Origin: Ilumatobacter sp.
Lineage (GTDB): Bacteria > Actinomycetota > Acidimicrobiia > Acidimicrobiales > Ilumatobacteraceae
Assembly (NCBI GenBank): GCA_029263275.1
Contig: JAJCXU010000641.1
Location: 1 to 5,488 of the forward strand
Length of the DNA stretch: 5,488 bases
Direction: 5' to 3'
Shown here: positions 1 to 5,488 of the stretch, piece after piece
Position numbering within the stretch: the first letter of the stretch is position 1
How the letters are laid out: each line of letters opens with the position of its first letter
The notes under the pieces: model-generated
What the model was told of the DNA's origin: nothing
Databases searched by the model: none
Seen by the model: the letters and a program-made list of their open reading frames with translations, nothing else
Translations under genes and position numbers: made by a program

Positions 1-1
1 C

Positions 2-511
2 GCCGCCGTCACCGTCGCCGGGTTCGCGGCCGGGTATCAACTCCCGGGCGACGACGGCCAGGTGGACCCGCGCACCGTCCTCGAAGAAGGCCCGTGGGCC
101 GAGCCGGGTGTGACCGAGGTCGCGCCTGGGCAGTTCGAGGCCTACGTGCTCGCTCAGACCTGGAGCTTCTCACCTCGTGAGATCGTGTTGCCGGTCGGCG
201 CTGAGATCAAGATCTACGTCACGTCCCCTGACCTCCAGCATGGCCTGAAGGTCACCGACACCAACATCAACATGATGGTCGTGCCGGGCCAGGTGTCGAA
301 GCTCGAATTCACCTTCGACGAGGTCGGAGAATTCCCCTACATCTGCACCGAATACTGCGGACGGGGCCACGCCGCGATGTTCGGAACGATCAAGATCGTC
401 TCCGAGGCCGACTATGCCGAGATGAACGCCGCCGAGGCTGACACGGACGAAACACCGGTCGACGACGACCCTGAAACCACCGACGCCACAACGACCGAGG
501 ACGGCCAATGA
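2..511 (+). CDS. cbaB: ba3-type cytochrome c oxidase subunit II (CuA subunit), 5'-truncated by window edge
   Basis: This is the electron-entry subunit of a haem-copper oxidase; its extracytoplasmic cupredoxin domain carries the binuclear CuA centre that accepts electrons from cytochrome c. 169 residues are visible. The fragment opens with the end of the membrane anchor, followed by VDPRTV and EGPWAEPGV, which closely match Thermus ba3 subunit II as I recall it. CuA ligands are all present: His80 (LQHGL) and CTEYCGRGHAAM, giving Cys115, Glu117 (by carbonyl), Cys119, His123 and Met126. The 35-residue His-to-Cys spacing equals that of Thermus ba3. Trp54 sits where an aromatic residue at the cytochrome c docking face is expected. 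By that alignment about 34 N-terminal residues lie left of the window. The GTG at 62 is not the start, because the frame is open and homologous upstream. After the fold ends (about residue 133) comes an extra Asp/Glu/Thr-rich tail. The stop overlaps the start of subunit I. Confidence 0.95.
   Translation, partial: AAVTVAGFAAGYQLPGDDGQVDPRTVLEEGPWAEPGVTEVAPGQFEAYVLAQTWSFSPREIVLPVGAEIKIYVTSPDLQHGLKVTDTNINMMVVPGQVSKLEFTFDEVGEFPYICTEYCGRGHAAMFGTIKIVSEADYAEMNAAEADTDETPVDDDPETTDATTTEDGQ
497..501 (+). promoter_or_regulatory. Ribosome binding site for oxidase subunit I
   Basis: GAGGA lies six bases before the ATG at 508, inside the last codons of subunit II. It fits a Shine-Dalgarno site and supports that start together with the ATGA stop/start overlap. 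No comparable site precedes the GTG of the following fusion gene, which probably depends on translational coupling. Confidence 0.6.
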
Positions 512-2199
512 CCCTCACCGATCCGGCGACTCGCGTCGCCATCGAACCGGCTTACGAGCTCACACAGTGGGAGCGCCGGTTCATCGGCGGCCACCTCTTC
601 GTCGCCATCGTGGCGCTCGGCATCGGCAGCATGTTCGGCCCGTTGCAGGCGTTCGAATTCTCTGGCCTCGATCTCTATCCGTACATCGAGCCGCTATTCA
701 AGAGCTACTACCAGGGCCTCACCTTGCACGGCGTGCTCAATGCACTGGTATGGACGACCTTCTTCATCGTCGGGTTCACCAACTTCACGACGATCAAGGG
801 CCTCGGTCGCCCGCTGGTCAAGCCGATCATCAACGTGATCGGCTTCTGGACCATGGTCATCGGTCTCCTGATGACCGCCGCCCCGCTGCTGCTCAACAAG
901 GCAACCGTCCTCTACACCTTCTACCCGCCGCTCAAGGCGAGCTGGGCGTTCTACCTCGGCTTGGCCCTCGTCGTCGTCGGGAGCTGGATCGAAGGACTCG
1001 GCTTCTACATGACGCTGCACGAATGGCGCAAGACCCACAAGGGTGTGCGCTCACCGTTCATCGCGTTCGGTGGCATCGTCAATGCCGCGATGTGGCAGAT
1101 CGCCACGCTCGGCGTTGCTGTCGAGATCCTCACCATGCTGCTGCCATGGGCCTGGGGGTTCACTGACGGAACCGACCCGGAGTTGGCTCGCACCTACTTC
1201 TGGTTCACCGGTCACCCGCTCGTGTATTTCTGGCTCCTCCCTGCGTACATCTCGTGGTACGGCATGTTGCCGAAACAGGCAGGCGGCAAGCTGTTCTCCG
1301 ACTCACTCGCTCGCCTGGCGTTCTGGATGTTCCTGATCGTGTCCGTGCCGGTTGGCTTCCACCATCAGTTCCTCGACCCGGGTATCCCCCAAGCCTGGAA
1401 ATGGATCCATGCGGTCTTGACGTATTCGGTGTTCTTCCCGTCGATGCTCACCGCCTTCACCGTGATCGCATCACTCGAGTATGCGGCCCGCAAGCGAGGC
1501 GGCACGGGTTTGATCGGGTGGGTGCGAGCGCTGCCGTGGGACGACCCCTCGGTCGCCGCACAGCTGCTCGCTGCGATTCTGTTTGCGTTCGGCGGCATCG
1601 GCGGCTTGACCAACGCGTCGTACAACATCAACCTCGTGATCCACAACACCGCGTGGGTCCCAGGGCACTTCCACTTGACCGTCGCCACGGCCGTGACGCT
1701 GTCGTTCATCGGCATCACCTATTGGATGGTGCCGATGCTCACGGGCAAGGCACTCTGGGGTCGAAGGGTGGCCCTCGCCCAGGCCTGGACCTGGTTCGTC
1801 GGGATGATCATCTTCTCGAACGCGATGCACATGCTCGGCCTCTTGGGCGCACCGCGCCGCACGCCGCTCGGCGATGCGCTGTATGTGCCCGAGGAGTGGA
1901 ACGGCCACCTGCTGCGTGTGTCGATCGGTGGAGCGATCTTGCTGGTCTCCGTGCTCCTGTTCCTCCTCATCATGTACAAGACGGTGCGCGGTCCTTCCGT
2001 GCCGCCAGAAGAAGTGCCTCAGGCGCCCATCGCTGAATCGCTGCGTCACCCGCAGTTGACGCCGGTGTGGCTCGACCGTTTCAAGCCGTGGCTCATCGTC
2101 GCCGGCGTCCTGGTCGTGCTCGCCTACGGTCCGCAACTCTTCGACATGATCACCAACATGAACCTCAACTCGCCGGGTACCGACTTCACGCCGTGGTGA
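508..2199 (+). CDS. cbaA: ba3-type cytochrome c oxidase subunit I (haem b / haem a3-CuB subunit)
   Basis: Catalytic subunit of a B-family haem-copper oxidase; it reduces O2 to water and pumps protons. At 563 residues it is almost the same length as Thermus ba3 subunit I. Ligands seen: His74 and His389 for low-spin haem b; His236, His285 and His286 for CuB; His387 for haem a3 (GHFHL, 386-390). Tyr240 in GHPLVY is the His-Tyr cross-link partner. Residues of the ba3 K-channel analogue are all at matching positions (offset +3 from Thermus numbering): Tyr247, Tyr251, Ser264, Ser312, Thr315 and Thr318. About 13 hydrophobic segments are visible, including an extra C-terminal one at 526-547. The ATG overlaps the subunit II stop (ATGA) and has a GAGGA site upstream. 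The stop overlaps the next gene by four bases (GTGA). No truncation or missing catalytic residue was found, so an active enzyme is expected. Haem type (a or o) cannot be read from sequence. Confidence 0.97.
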   Translation: MTLTDPATRVAIEPAYELTQWERRFIGGHLFVAIVALGIGSMFGPLQAFEFSGLDLYPYIEPLFKSYYQGLTLHGVLNALVWTTFFIVGFTNFTTIKGLGRPLVKPIINVIGFWTMVIGLLMTAAPLLLNKATVLYTFYPPLKASWAFYLGLALVVVGSWIEGLGFYMTLHEWRKTHKGVRSPFIAFGGIVNAAMWQIATLGVAVEILTMLLPWAWGFTDGTDPELARTYFWFTGHPLVYFWLLPAYISWYGMLPKQAGGKLFSDSLARLAFWMFLIVSVPVGFHHQFLDPGIPQAWKWIHAVLTYSVFFPSMLTAFTVIASLEYAARKRGGTGLIGWVRALPWDDPSVAAQLLAAILFAFGGIGGLTNASYNINLVIHNTAWVPGHFHLTVATAVTLSFIGITYWMVPMLTGKALWGRRVALAQAWTWFVGMIIFSNAMHMLGLLGAPRRTPLGDALYVPEEWNGHLLRVSIGGAILLVSVLLFLLIMYKTVRGPSVPPEEVPQAPIAESLRHPQLTPVWLDRFKPWLIVAGVLVVLAYGPQLFDMITNMNLNSPGTDFTPW

Positions 2200-4412
2200 C
2201 CCGGGGGAGCGACGATCGGGGTCTCGTCTCGACGCTCGAACGAGCGACATATCGAGCCGAGACTCCGATTCGTCGGCTGGTCCGATCGAATCGACTCAAC
2301 CCTCTCCCCCACGCTGGCACGATCAGCATCTTCTTGCTGATCGTCGTCATCGCCAGCGGCATCTACATCACGCTGTTCTTCCAGTTCGGATTCGCCGCGT
2401 CATACGAGTCGGTGCGGCGGATGAAAGAGCATCAGATCCAGACGGTGGTTCGCACGATTCACCGGTATGCGTCCGCCGGGCTCGTGCTGACCACGCTCGT
2501 CCATGCCTGGCGGATTTTTGTGGCGGGCCGGTTCCGCGGCCCGCGCCGCTGGCGGTGGACCACCGGAATGGCCTCGTTGCTCATCGTCTGGCTCGCCGGC
2601 GTCACCGGCTACTGGTTGGTGTGGGACCGACGAGCACAGGCGCTGAATGAGGCCACGAATGAACTCTTCGGCGGGGTCGGTTGGGTCTCGGCCTTCCTCG
2701 TCCGCGACGTCATCGGCTCGGGCGCAGGGAGCGGATGGTCGTTCCTGTTCTTCATCTGGTTGTCACACCTGGCACTCACCGCCGTCATCGGATACTTCCT
2801 GTGGCGCCACGTCCGCCACACGCGTCTCCGTCTCCTGCCGCCCCGCCATTGGATGGCGATCATGTTCGGGTCACTCGTCGTCGTCTCGGCTGTGTTCCCT
2901 GCCGAACTGCTCGGCCCCGCTGACCCCGGCCGACTGGTGGAGAAGATGCCACTCGACCCGTTCGTGCTGTTCCTGCTGCCTCCGTTGCTCGGCGGATGGG
3001 GTTGGCCCGTGCTGGCCATCGGCGCAATCGGCGTCACGTTGGCGATGCTTGCCCCGCATCTGTGGTCGCGCCCGACTCCCGTCGTCGAGATCACCGACGA
3101 CGCGTGCACCGGCTGCGAGCTGTGCGTCGTCGACTGCCCGTACACCGCCCTGTCGATGGTCGAACAATCGACAAGCGACGATGAACACGGCACGCAACCG
3201 CGGCGTCCGCTGGCGGTCGTCGATCCCGAAGCCTGCGTCGGGTGCGGGATCTGCATCGGCTCATGCTCGTTTGGGGCGATGGTGCTTCCTGGCTTCGACG
3301 CGATGCCGACCGTCGACCCCGACGGCAAAGATGTCGTCCTTGCATGCTCCCGCCACGTCCGCATGTCGTCGCTCGATGACGATGCCGATCGGATCGTGAT
3401 CGAGGTCTCCTGTTCGGGCATGATCCACCACAATGCGGTCAGTTCCTTGCTCCAGGCCGGCGCAGCGAGCGTGCAGGCCGTCGGGTGTGCGCCGGGCGAC
3501 TGTGCGTACGGCTGGGGCAACACGGTGCTCGACGAGCGTCTGTCCGGCACCCGAGCGCCACACATCGCGGGCAAGTGGTCTGGACTGGCCACCGAAGACT
3601 GGGTCGCCCCTACTGAGTTCGCCGACGCTGTCGCCCATCCCAACGCTCATGCTGCAGTTGCTGACGACGCGCCACCCACGGGGCGCCGCCTTGTCGTTGC
3701 GGCAGGCGTCGTCGCTGCATCGGTTGGTGCAGTTGCGTTTGCTACGCAGGCACCGTTCGGCGGCGCGAACGATGAAGCCGCCGTCCGTGTCGTGGTCGAC
3801 CACACCCCCGGCTTCCAACTCGAGGGGCAGCCAGCCCCTACGGGCGCCACGGGCGACGACGTCACGGTCATCATCCGTTCCGGTGCGGAAGAAGTCGCCC
3901 GCGAGACCGTGGTGATGAGTGGGCGGACCGCCATTGGCATCGTCGATGTCAGCGTCGATCCTGGCGACTCCGATCTGGGGATCTCCCTCGTCGAAGGTTC
4001 CACCAACACGGAGCTGTTTGCCGGTGCTGTCTCGCTCGAAGCAGGCCAACGTTTTCTGGTCGAAGCCACCGATGTCCCACCCCCACCCGGCGCAGCCGAG
4101 GGCCGGCGAGTCTTCAGCGAGCGCAATCTGGGCGGCTGTGGCGTCTGCCATTCGACTCGCCCCGACGACGACCTCGTCGGTCCGTCCCTCGCGGGGGTCG
4201 GTGATCGTGCCGCCGTTCAGGTCGCTGGTCTCGACGCTGAGGCATACCTCCGCGAGTCGGTCCTCGATCCCGACGCCTTCATCGTCGACGGGTACCGGGC
4301 AGGCCAGATGCTGCCGACCTATCGGGAGCGCCTCAGCGACGACGACGTCGATGCGCTCATCGAGTACCTCCTGACGCTCCGTGACGGTGGCTCGAGTCAG
4401 GACGCCGACTGA
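2196..4412 (+). CDS. Cytochrome b - ferredoxin - MvhD-like - cytochrome c fusion protein (putative electron-transfer partner of the ba3 oxidase)
   Basis: This 738-residue redox protein is read from GTG 2196, which overlaps the subunit I stop (GTGA). An upstream in-frame ATG at 2067 lies inside subunit I and adds only out-of-frame sequence, while the next ATG (2421) would remove helix A. Domains: (1) cytochrome b core, about 20-290, with NPL, YESV and GYWLVW motifs; haem pairs His89/His103 and His191/His205, each 14 apart; helices A-F but no G-H and no PEWY. (2) Two-cluster ferredoxin, about 296-363: Cys304/307/310/314 and Cys347/350/353/357. (3) MvhD/FlpD-like [2Fe-2S] domain, about 379-455: Cys384, Cys406 (SCSG), Cys431 and Cys436 (GCAPGDC). 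(4) Membrane helix, about 499-517, after Arg-Arg. (5) Unassigned beta-rich domain, about 528-627. (6) Cytochrome c, about 634-730: Cys648-x2-Cys651-His652, probable axial Met705. Arg-rich loops B-C (112-120) and D-E (205-218) fit the cytoplasmic side, so domains 2-3 should be cytoplasmic and 5-6 outside. Domains are confident; the pathway is inference. Confidence 0.9.
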   Translation: MTRGSDDRGLVSTLERATYRAETPIRRLVRSNRLNPLPHAGTISIFLLIVVIASGIYITLFFQFGFAASYESVRRMKEHQIQTVVRTIHRYASAGLVLTTLVHAWRIFVAGRFRGPRRWRWTTGMASLLIVWLAGVTGYWLVWDRRAQALNEATNELFGGVGWVSAFLVRDVIGSGAGSGWSFLFFIWLSHLALTAVIGYFLWRHVRHTRLRLLPPRHWMAIMFGSLVVVSAVFPAELLGPADPGRLVEKMPLDPFVLFLLPPLLGGWGWPVLAIGAIGVTLAMLAPHLWSRPTPVVEITDDACTGCELCVVDCPYTALSMVEQSTSDDEHGTQPRRPLAVVDPEACVGCGICIGSCSFGAMVLPGFDAMPTVDPDGKDVVLACSRHVRMSSLDDDADRIVIEVSCSGMIHHNAVSSLLQAGAASVQAVGCAPGDCAYGWGNTVLDERLSGTRAPHIAGKWSGLATEDWVAPTEFADAVAHPNAHAAVADDAPPTGRRLVVAAGVVAASVGAVAFATQAPFGGANDEAAVRVVVDHTPGFQLEGQPAPTGATGDDVTVIIRSGAEEVARETVVMSGRTAIGIVDVSVDPGDSDLGISLVEGSTNTELFAGAVSLEAGQRFLVEATDVPPPPGAAEGRRVFSERNLGGCGVCHSTRPDDDLVGPSLAGVGDRAAVQVAGLDAEAYLRESVLDPDAFIVDGYRAGQMLPTYRERLSDDDVDALIEYLLTLRDGGSSQDAD

Positions 4413-4441
4413 TGACGTTGCCCGATCGACTCAGCCGACGC

Positions 4442-4855
4442 TCACGCCTCGGGGAAGATCTCCTCGGTCCCGACCGTCTCGACACCGTCGACCAAGCGCG
4501 TCCCACGGAGGACGCCCTCGCTGTCGACGATGTACGACGCGCTTCCAGCGGACTCGCCGCGGGCGCTGGTGACCGTTTCCCAGTCGACCTCGAACCGGTC
4601 TCCGTCGAGCCGACCGGTGCCCTGCTGGATGGTGCCGGTGATGATCCACTCGACGACGTACTCCCCCGGCCCGTCGGCGTCGACGATGGTCACCGTGCCG
4701 GAGTACTCGACTCCGACGGGGTCGACACCGTTGACGGTGTAGGTGCCGAGGATGCCCTCCTCGTCTCGAATGCCGTCACCGGGGAACGCGCAGCCAGCGA
4801 GCGAGATCAGAGCGACGAGCAAGGGGCCAACGACGTGGCGCAACGTCCGAGTCAT
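4442..4855 (-). CDS. Small secreted lipoprotein, beta-rich, function unknown
   Basis: 137 residues from ATG 4855 to TGA at 4444-4442. A lipoprotein signal peptide is clear: basic MTRTLRH, a hydrophobic core and the lipobox LAGC, with Cys22 as the lipidated residue. The mature part is short alternating strands with Gly, Tyr, Trp and Thr: GTYTVNG (37-43), YSGTVTIVD (51-59), YVVEWIITG (66-74), GTGRLDGDRFEVDW (79-92) and a C-terminal strand pair. This resembles small bacterial proteins with repeated G-x-Y / Y-S-G-T-V / G-T-G-x-L-D-G motifs, none of known enzymatic function to me. First bases of the complementary plus-strand codons (third bases here) are more GC-rich than their third bases: in about 60 codons sampled by hand, roughly 87% against 68%. 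That supports coding on the minus strand. It is convergent with the fusion gene (29 bp apart, no clear terminator hairpin) and divergent from the SCO-like gene. No strong ribosome binding site is seen. A role in oxidase biogenesis is possible from position only. Confidence 0.85.
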   Translation of the reverse strand: MTRTLRHVVGPLLVALISLAGCAFPGDGIRDEEGILGTYTVNGVDPVGVEYSGTVTIVDADGPGEYVVEWIITGTIQQGTGRLDGDRFEVDWETVTSARGESAGSASYIVDSEGVLRGTRLVDGVETVGTEEIFPEA

Positions 4856-4869
4856 GTGGGGCACCAACT

Positions 4870-4886
4870 CAACGATAATGACGAGC
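4870..4886. promoter_or_regulatory. Possible bidirectional promoter core (-10 elements of the divergent lipoprotein and SCO-like genes)
   Basis: In the 36-bp divergent gap, GATAAT at 4874-4879 on the plus strand matches the -10 consensus at five of six bases. On the minus strand the overlapping CATTAT (4880-4875) matches four of six, including the key second A and last T. Plus-strand transcription would begin near 4886, about six bases before GTG 4892, almost leaderless. The minus-strand element ends 19 bases before the lipoprotein ATG. No convincing -35 was found for either side, so this is tentative. Confidence 0.35.
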
Positions 4887-4891
4887 TGCGT

Positions 4892-5488
4892 GTGCCGAGA
4901 TGGGCAAAAGTCCTCACTTGCTGCTTCGCCGTGCTCATCGCCGGGGCAATGGCGTTTGCGCTGTTCAAGCCAATCAAGGTATTGCCCCGAATCCGCTTGT
5001 CGCCCGGCTACGCCCTGACCGACCAGACCGGCGAGGTCGTCACGAGCGAAGACGGCCGCGGCACCATCACCCTGTACACGTTTGCTCCGCTCGGCTGCGG
5101 AGAGTCGTGCGACGAGGTCGATGCGACGATGCGCGAGGTGCTCGACCGAGTCCGTTCCGACGTTGACCTCGGCGACACCGATTTTCGGCTCGTGACCGTG
5201 GCGCTCGAGGATGCCCCGGGCACCGACGCGCTCGCCAGCGCTGCCACGGCAGCCGGCGCCGACGACGGCTCCTGGTACTGGGTGGGAGGGACGAGTGAGC
5301 AGGTCGAGAACGTTGTCGGCCTCGGCTTTCGACGACCTGTTGACAGCGACAACTTCCAGCCCAGCTACGCAATCGTCGATGGCTGGGGTGTCATCCGCGG
5401 CGAATACAAGTATCGGACCATCACGAACGACGCCGACAAGATCGTCAGCCACATCGACATCCTCGGCTCCGAATTGCGGACCAGCTCA
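4892..5488 (+). CDS. SCO/thioredoxin-fold protein, membrane-anchored, 3'-truncated by window edge
   Basis: Proteins of the SCO family deliver copper to, or reduce the cysteines of, the CuA site of cytochrome oxidases; the site next to a ba3 operon fits. 199 residues are visible with no stop. Residues 8-25 form an N-terminal membrane anchor. LSPGYALTDQTGEVV (36-50) is the usual lead-in, and ITLYTFAPLGCGESC (59-73) gives the SCO-type C-x3-C, Cys69 and Cys73. The downstream strand pair around SYAIVDGWGVIRGEY (158-172) matches the SCO fold end. Aligned on the conserved Tyr (Tyr159), the copper-binding His of SCO1 falls on Asn154 (Asp153-Asn154), so the third ligand appears lost. GTG 4892 was chosen because it lies just before the basic/anchor segment and follows a -10-like element; GTG 4856, abutting the lipoprotein ATG, is an alternative adding 12 residues. 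The frame is also open back to ATG 4412, but that part is judged antisense shadow of the lipoprotein. Confidence 0.8.
   Translation, partial: MPRWAKVLTCCFAVLIAGAMAFALFKPIKVLPRIRLSPGYALTDQTGEVVTSEDGRGTITLYTFAPLGCGESCDEVDATMREVLDRVRSDVDLGDTDFRLVTVALEDAPGTDALASAATAAGADDGSWYWVGGTSEQVENVVGLGFRRPVDSDNFQPSYAIVDGWGVIRGEYKYRTITNDADKIVSHIDILGSELRTSS

Noticed and set aside
62..64. GTG as the start of the CuA subunit
   Set aside because: The same frame is open to the left edge and encodes the end of a membrane anchor, as expected for ba3 subunit II; starting here would delete the anchor.
2067..2195. In-frame ATG 2067 as start of the fusion protein
   Set aside because: It lies inside subunit I, gives Arg-rich out-of-frame sequence unlike cytochrome b N-termini, and would need a 133-base overlap. 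GTG 2196 gives a GTGA junction and a typical N-terminus.
1471..2250. Minus-strand frame of 259 codons opposite subunit I
   Set aside because: Its low-complexity Arg/His/Asp-rich composition is typical of an antisense shadow; the plus strand carries catalytic oxidase residues here.
2609..3643. Long minus-strand open frame (344 codons) opposite the fusion gene
   Set aside because: It is rich in Ser, Pro, Arg and Thr, with no recognisable motif or signal, and is fully antisense to verified haem and Fe-S motifs: a GC-driven shadow.
3261..4151. Minus-strand frame of 296 codons opposite the MvhD-like and beta-rich domains
   Set aside because: No coherent motif is seen, and the plus-strand cysteines and family motifs explain the sequence.
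4390..4441. Possible transcription terminator in the convergent gap
   Set aside because: Only a 5-base inverted repeat (GAGTC at 4394, GACTC at 4428) with a loop of about 29 bases and no T-run was found: too weak to call.
4856..5452. Upstream extension of the lipoprotein frame to 5452 on the minus strand
   Set aside because: It would place the signal peptide and lipobox in the middle of the protein, and the region is explained by the SCO-like gene on the plus strand.
1..5488. tRNA, rRNA, CRISPR array, insertion sequence or attachment site
   Set aside because: Read by eye, the window shows no repeat array, no transposase motif, no terminal inverted repeats and no structural RNA; essentially all of it is coding.

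Overview
The window is a compact, high-GC stretch of a bacterial genome holding a respiratory terminal-oxidase operon. GC-rich third codon positions, GTG starts, overlapping genes and the protein style suggest Actinomycetota, perhaps an Acidimicrobiia-like lineage. That placement is inference: no rRNA or marker gene is present, and other high-GC aerobes are not excluded.

Layout. Nucleotides 2-511 (+) are the 3' part of subunit II (CuA subunit) of a ba3-type cytochrome c oxidase. 508-2199 (+) is its complete subunit I, with every haem, CuB and K-channel-type residue I could check in place. 2196-4412 (+) is a remarkable 738-residue fusion: a cytochrome b core with both bis-His haem pairs, a 2x[4Fe-4S] ferredoxin domain, an MvhD/FlpD-type [2Fe-2S] domain, one more membrane helix, an unassigned beta-rich domain and a C-terminal cytochrome c. 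These three genes overlap head to tail (ATGA, then GTGA), so they are very probably one translationally coupled operon. Next, 4442-4855 (-) is a small secreted lipoprotein of unknown function. From about 4892 (+) to the right edge runs a membrane-anchored SCO/thioredoxin-fold protein, cut by the window end. These last two genes are divergent, and their short intergenic gap holds a near-symmetric GATAATG/CATTATC element that could act as a bidirectional -10.

How it may work together. A ba3 oxidase takes electrons from a cytochrome c at CuA and reduces O2 at haem a3-CuB. No separate cytochrome c gene lies in the window; the only one is the C-terminal domain of the fusion protein. The predicted topology puts the ferredoxin and MvhD-like domains in the cytoplasm, the two b haems across the membrane and cytochrome c outside, which makes one polypeptide a continuous redox wire to the oxidase. 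The quinol-oxidising PEWY motif is not recognisable, the last two cytochrome b helices are replaced by the ferredoxin, and no Rieske gene is present. The protein is therefore unlikely to be an ordinary bc1 cytochrome b. It may instead link a cytoplasmic low-potential donor (MvhD domains normally partner flavoproteins of the HdrA type), or a quinone pool, to the oxidase. The SCO-like protein fits oxidase maturation or thiol chemistry near CuA, but it has Asn where SCO copper chaperones have their copper-binding His.
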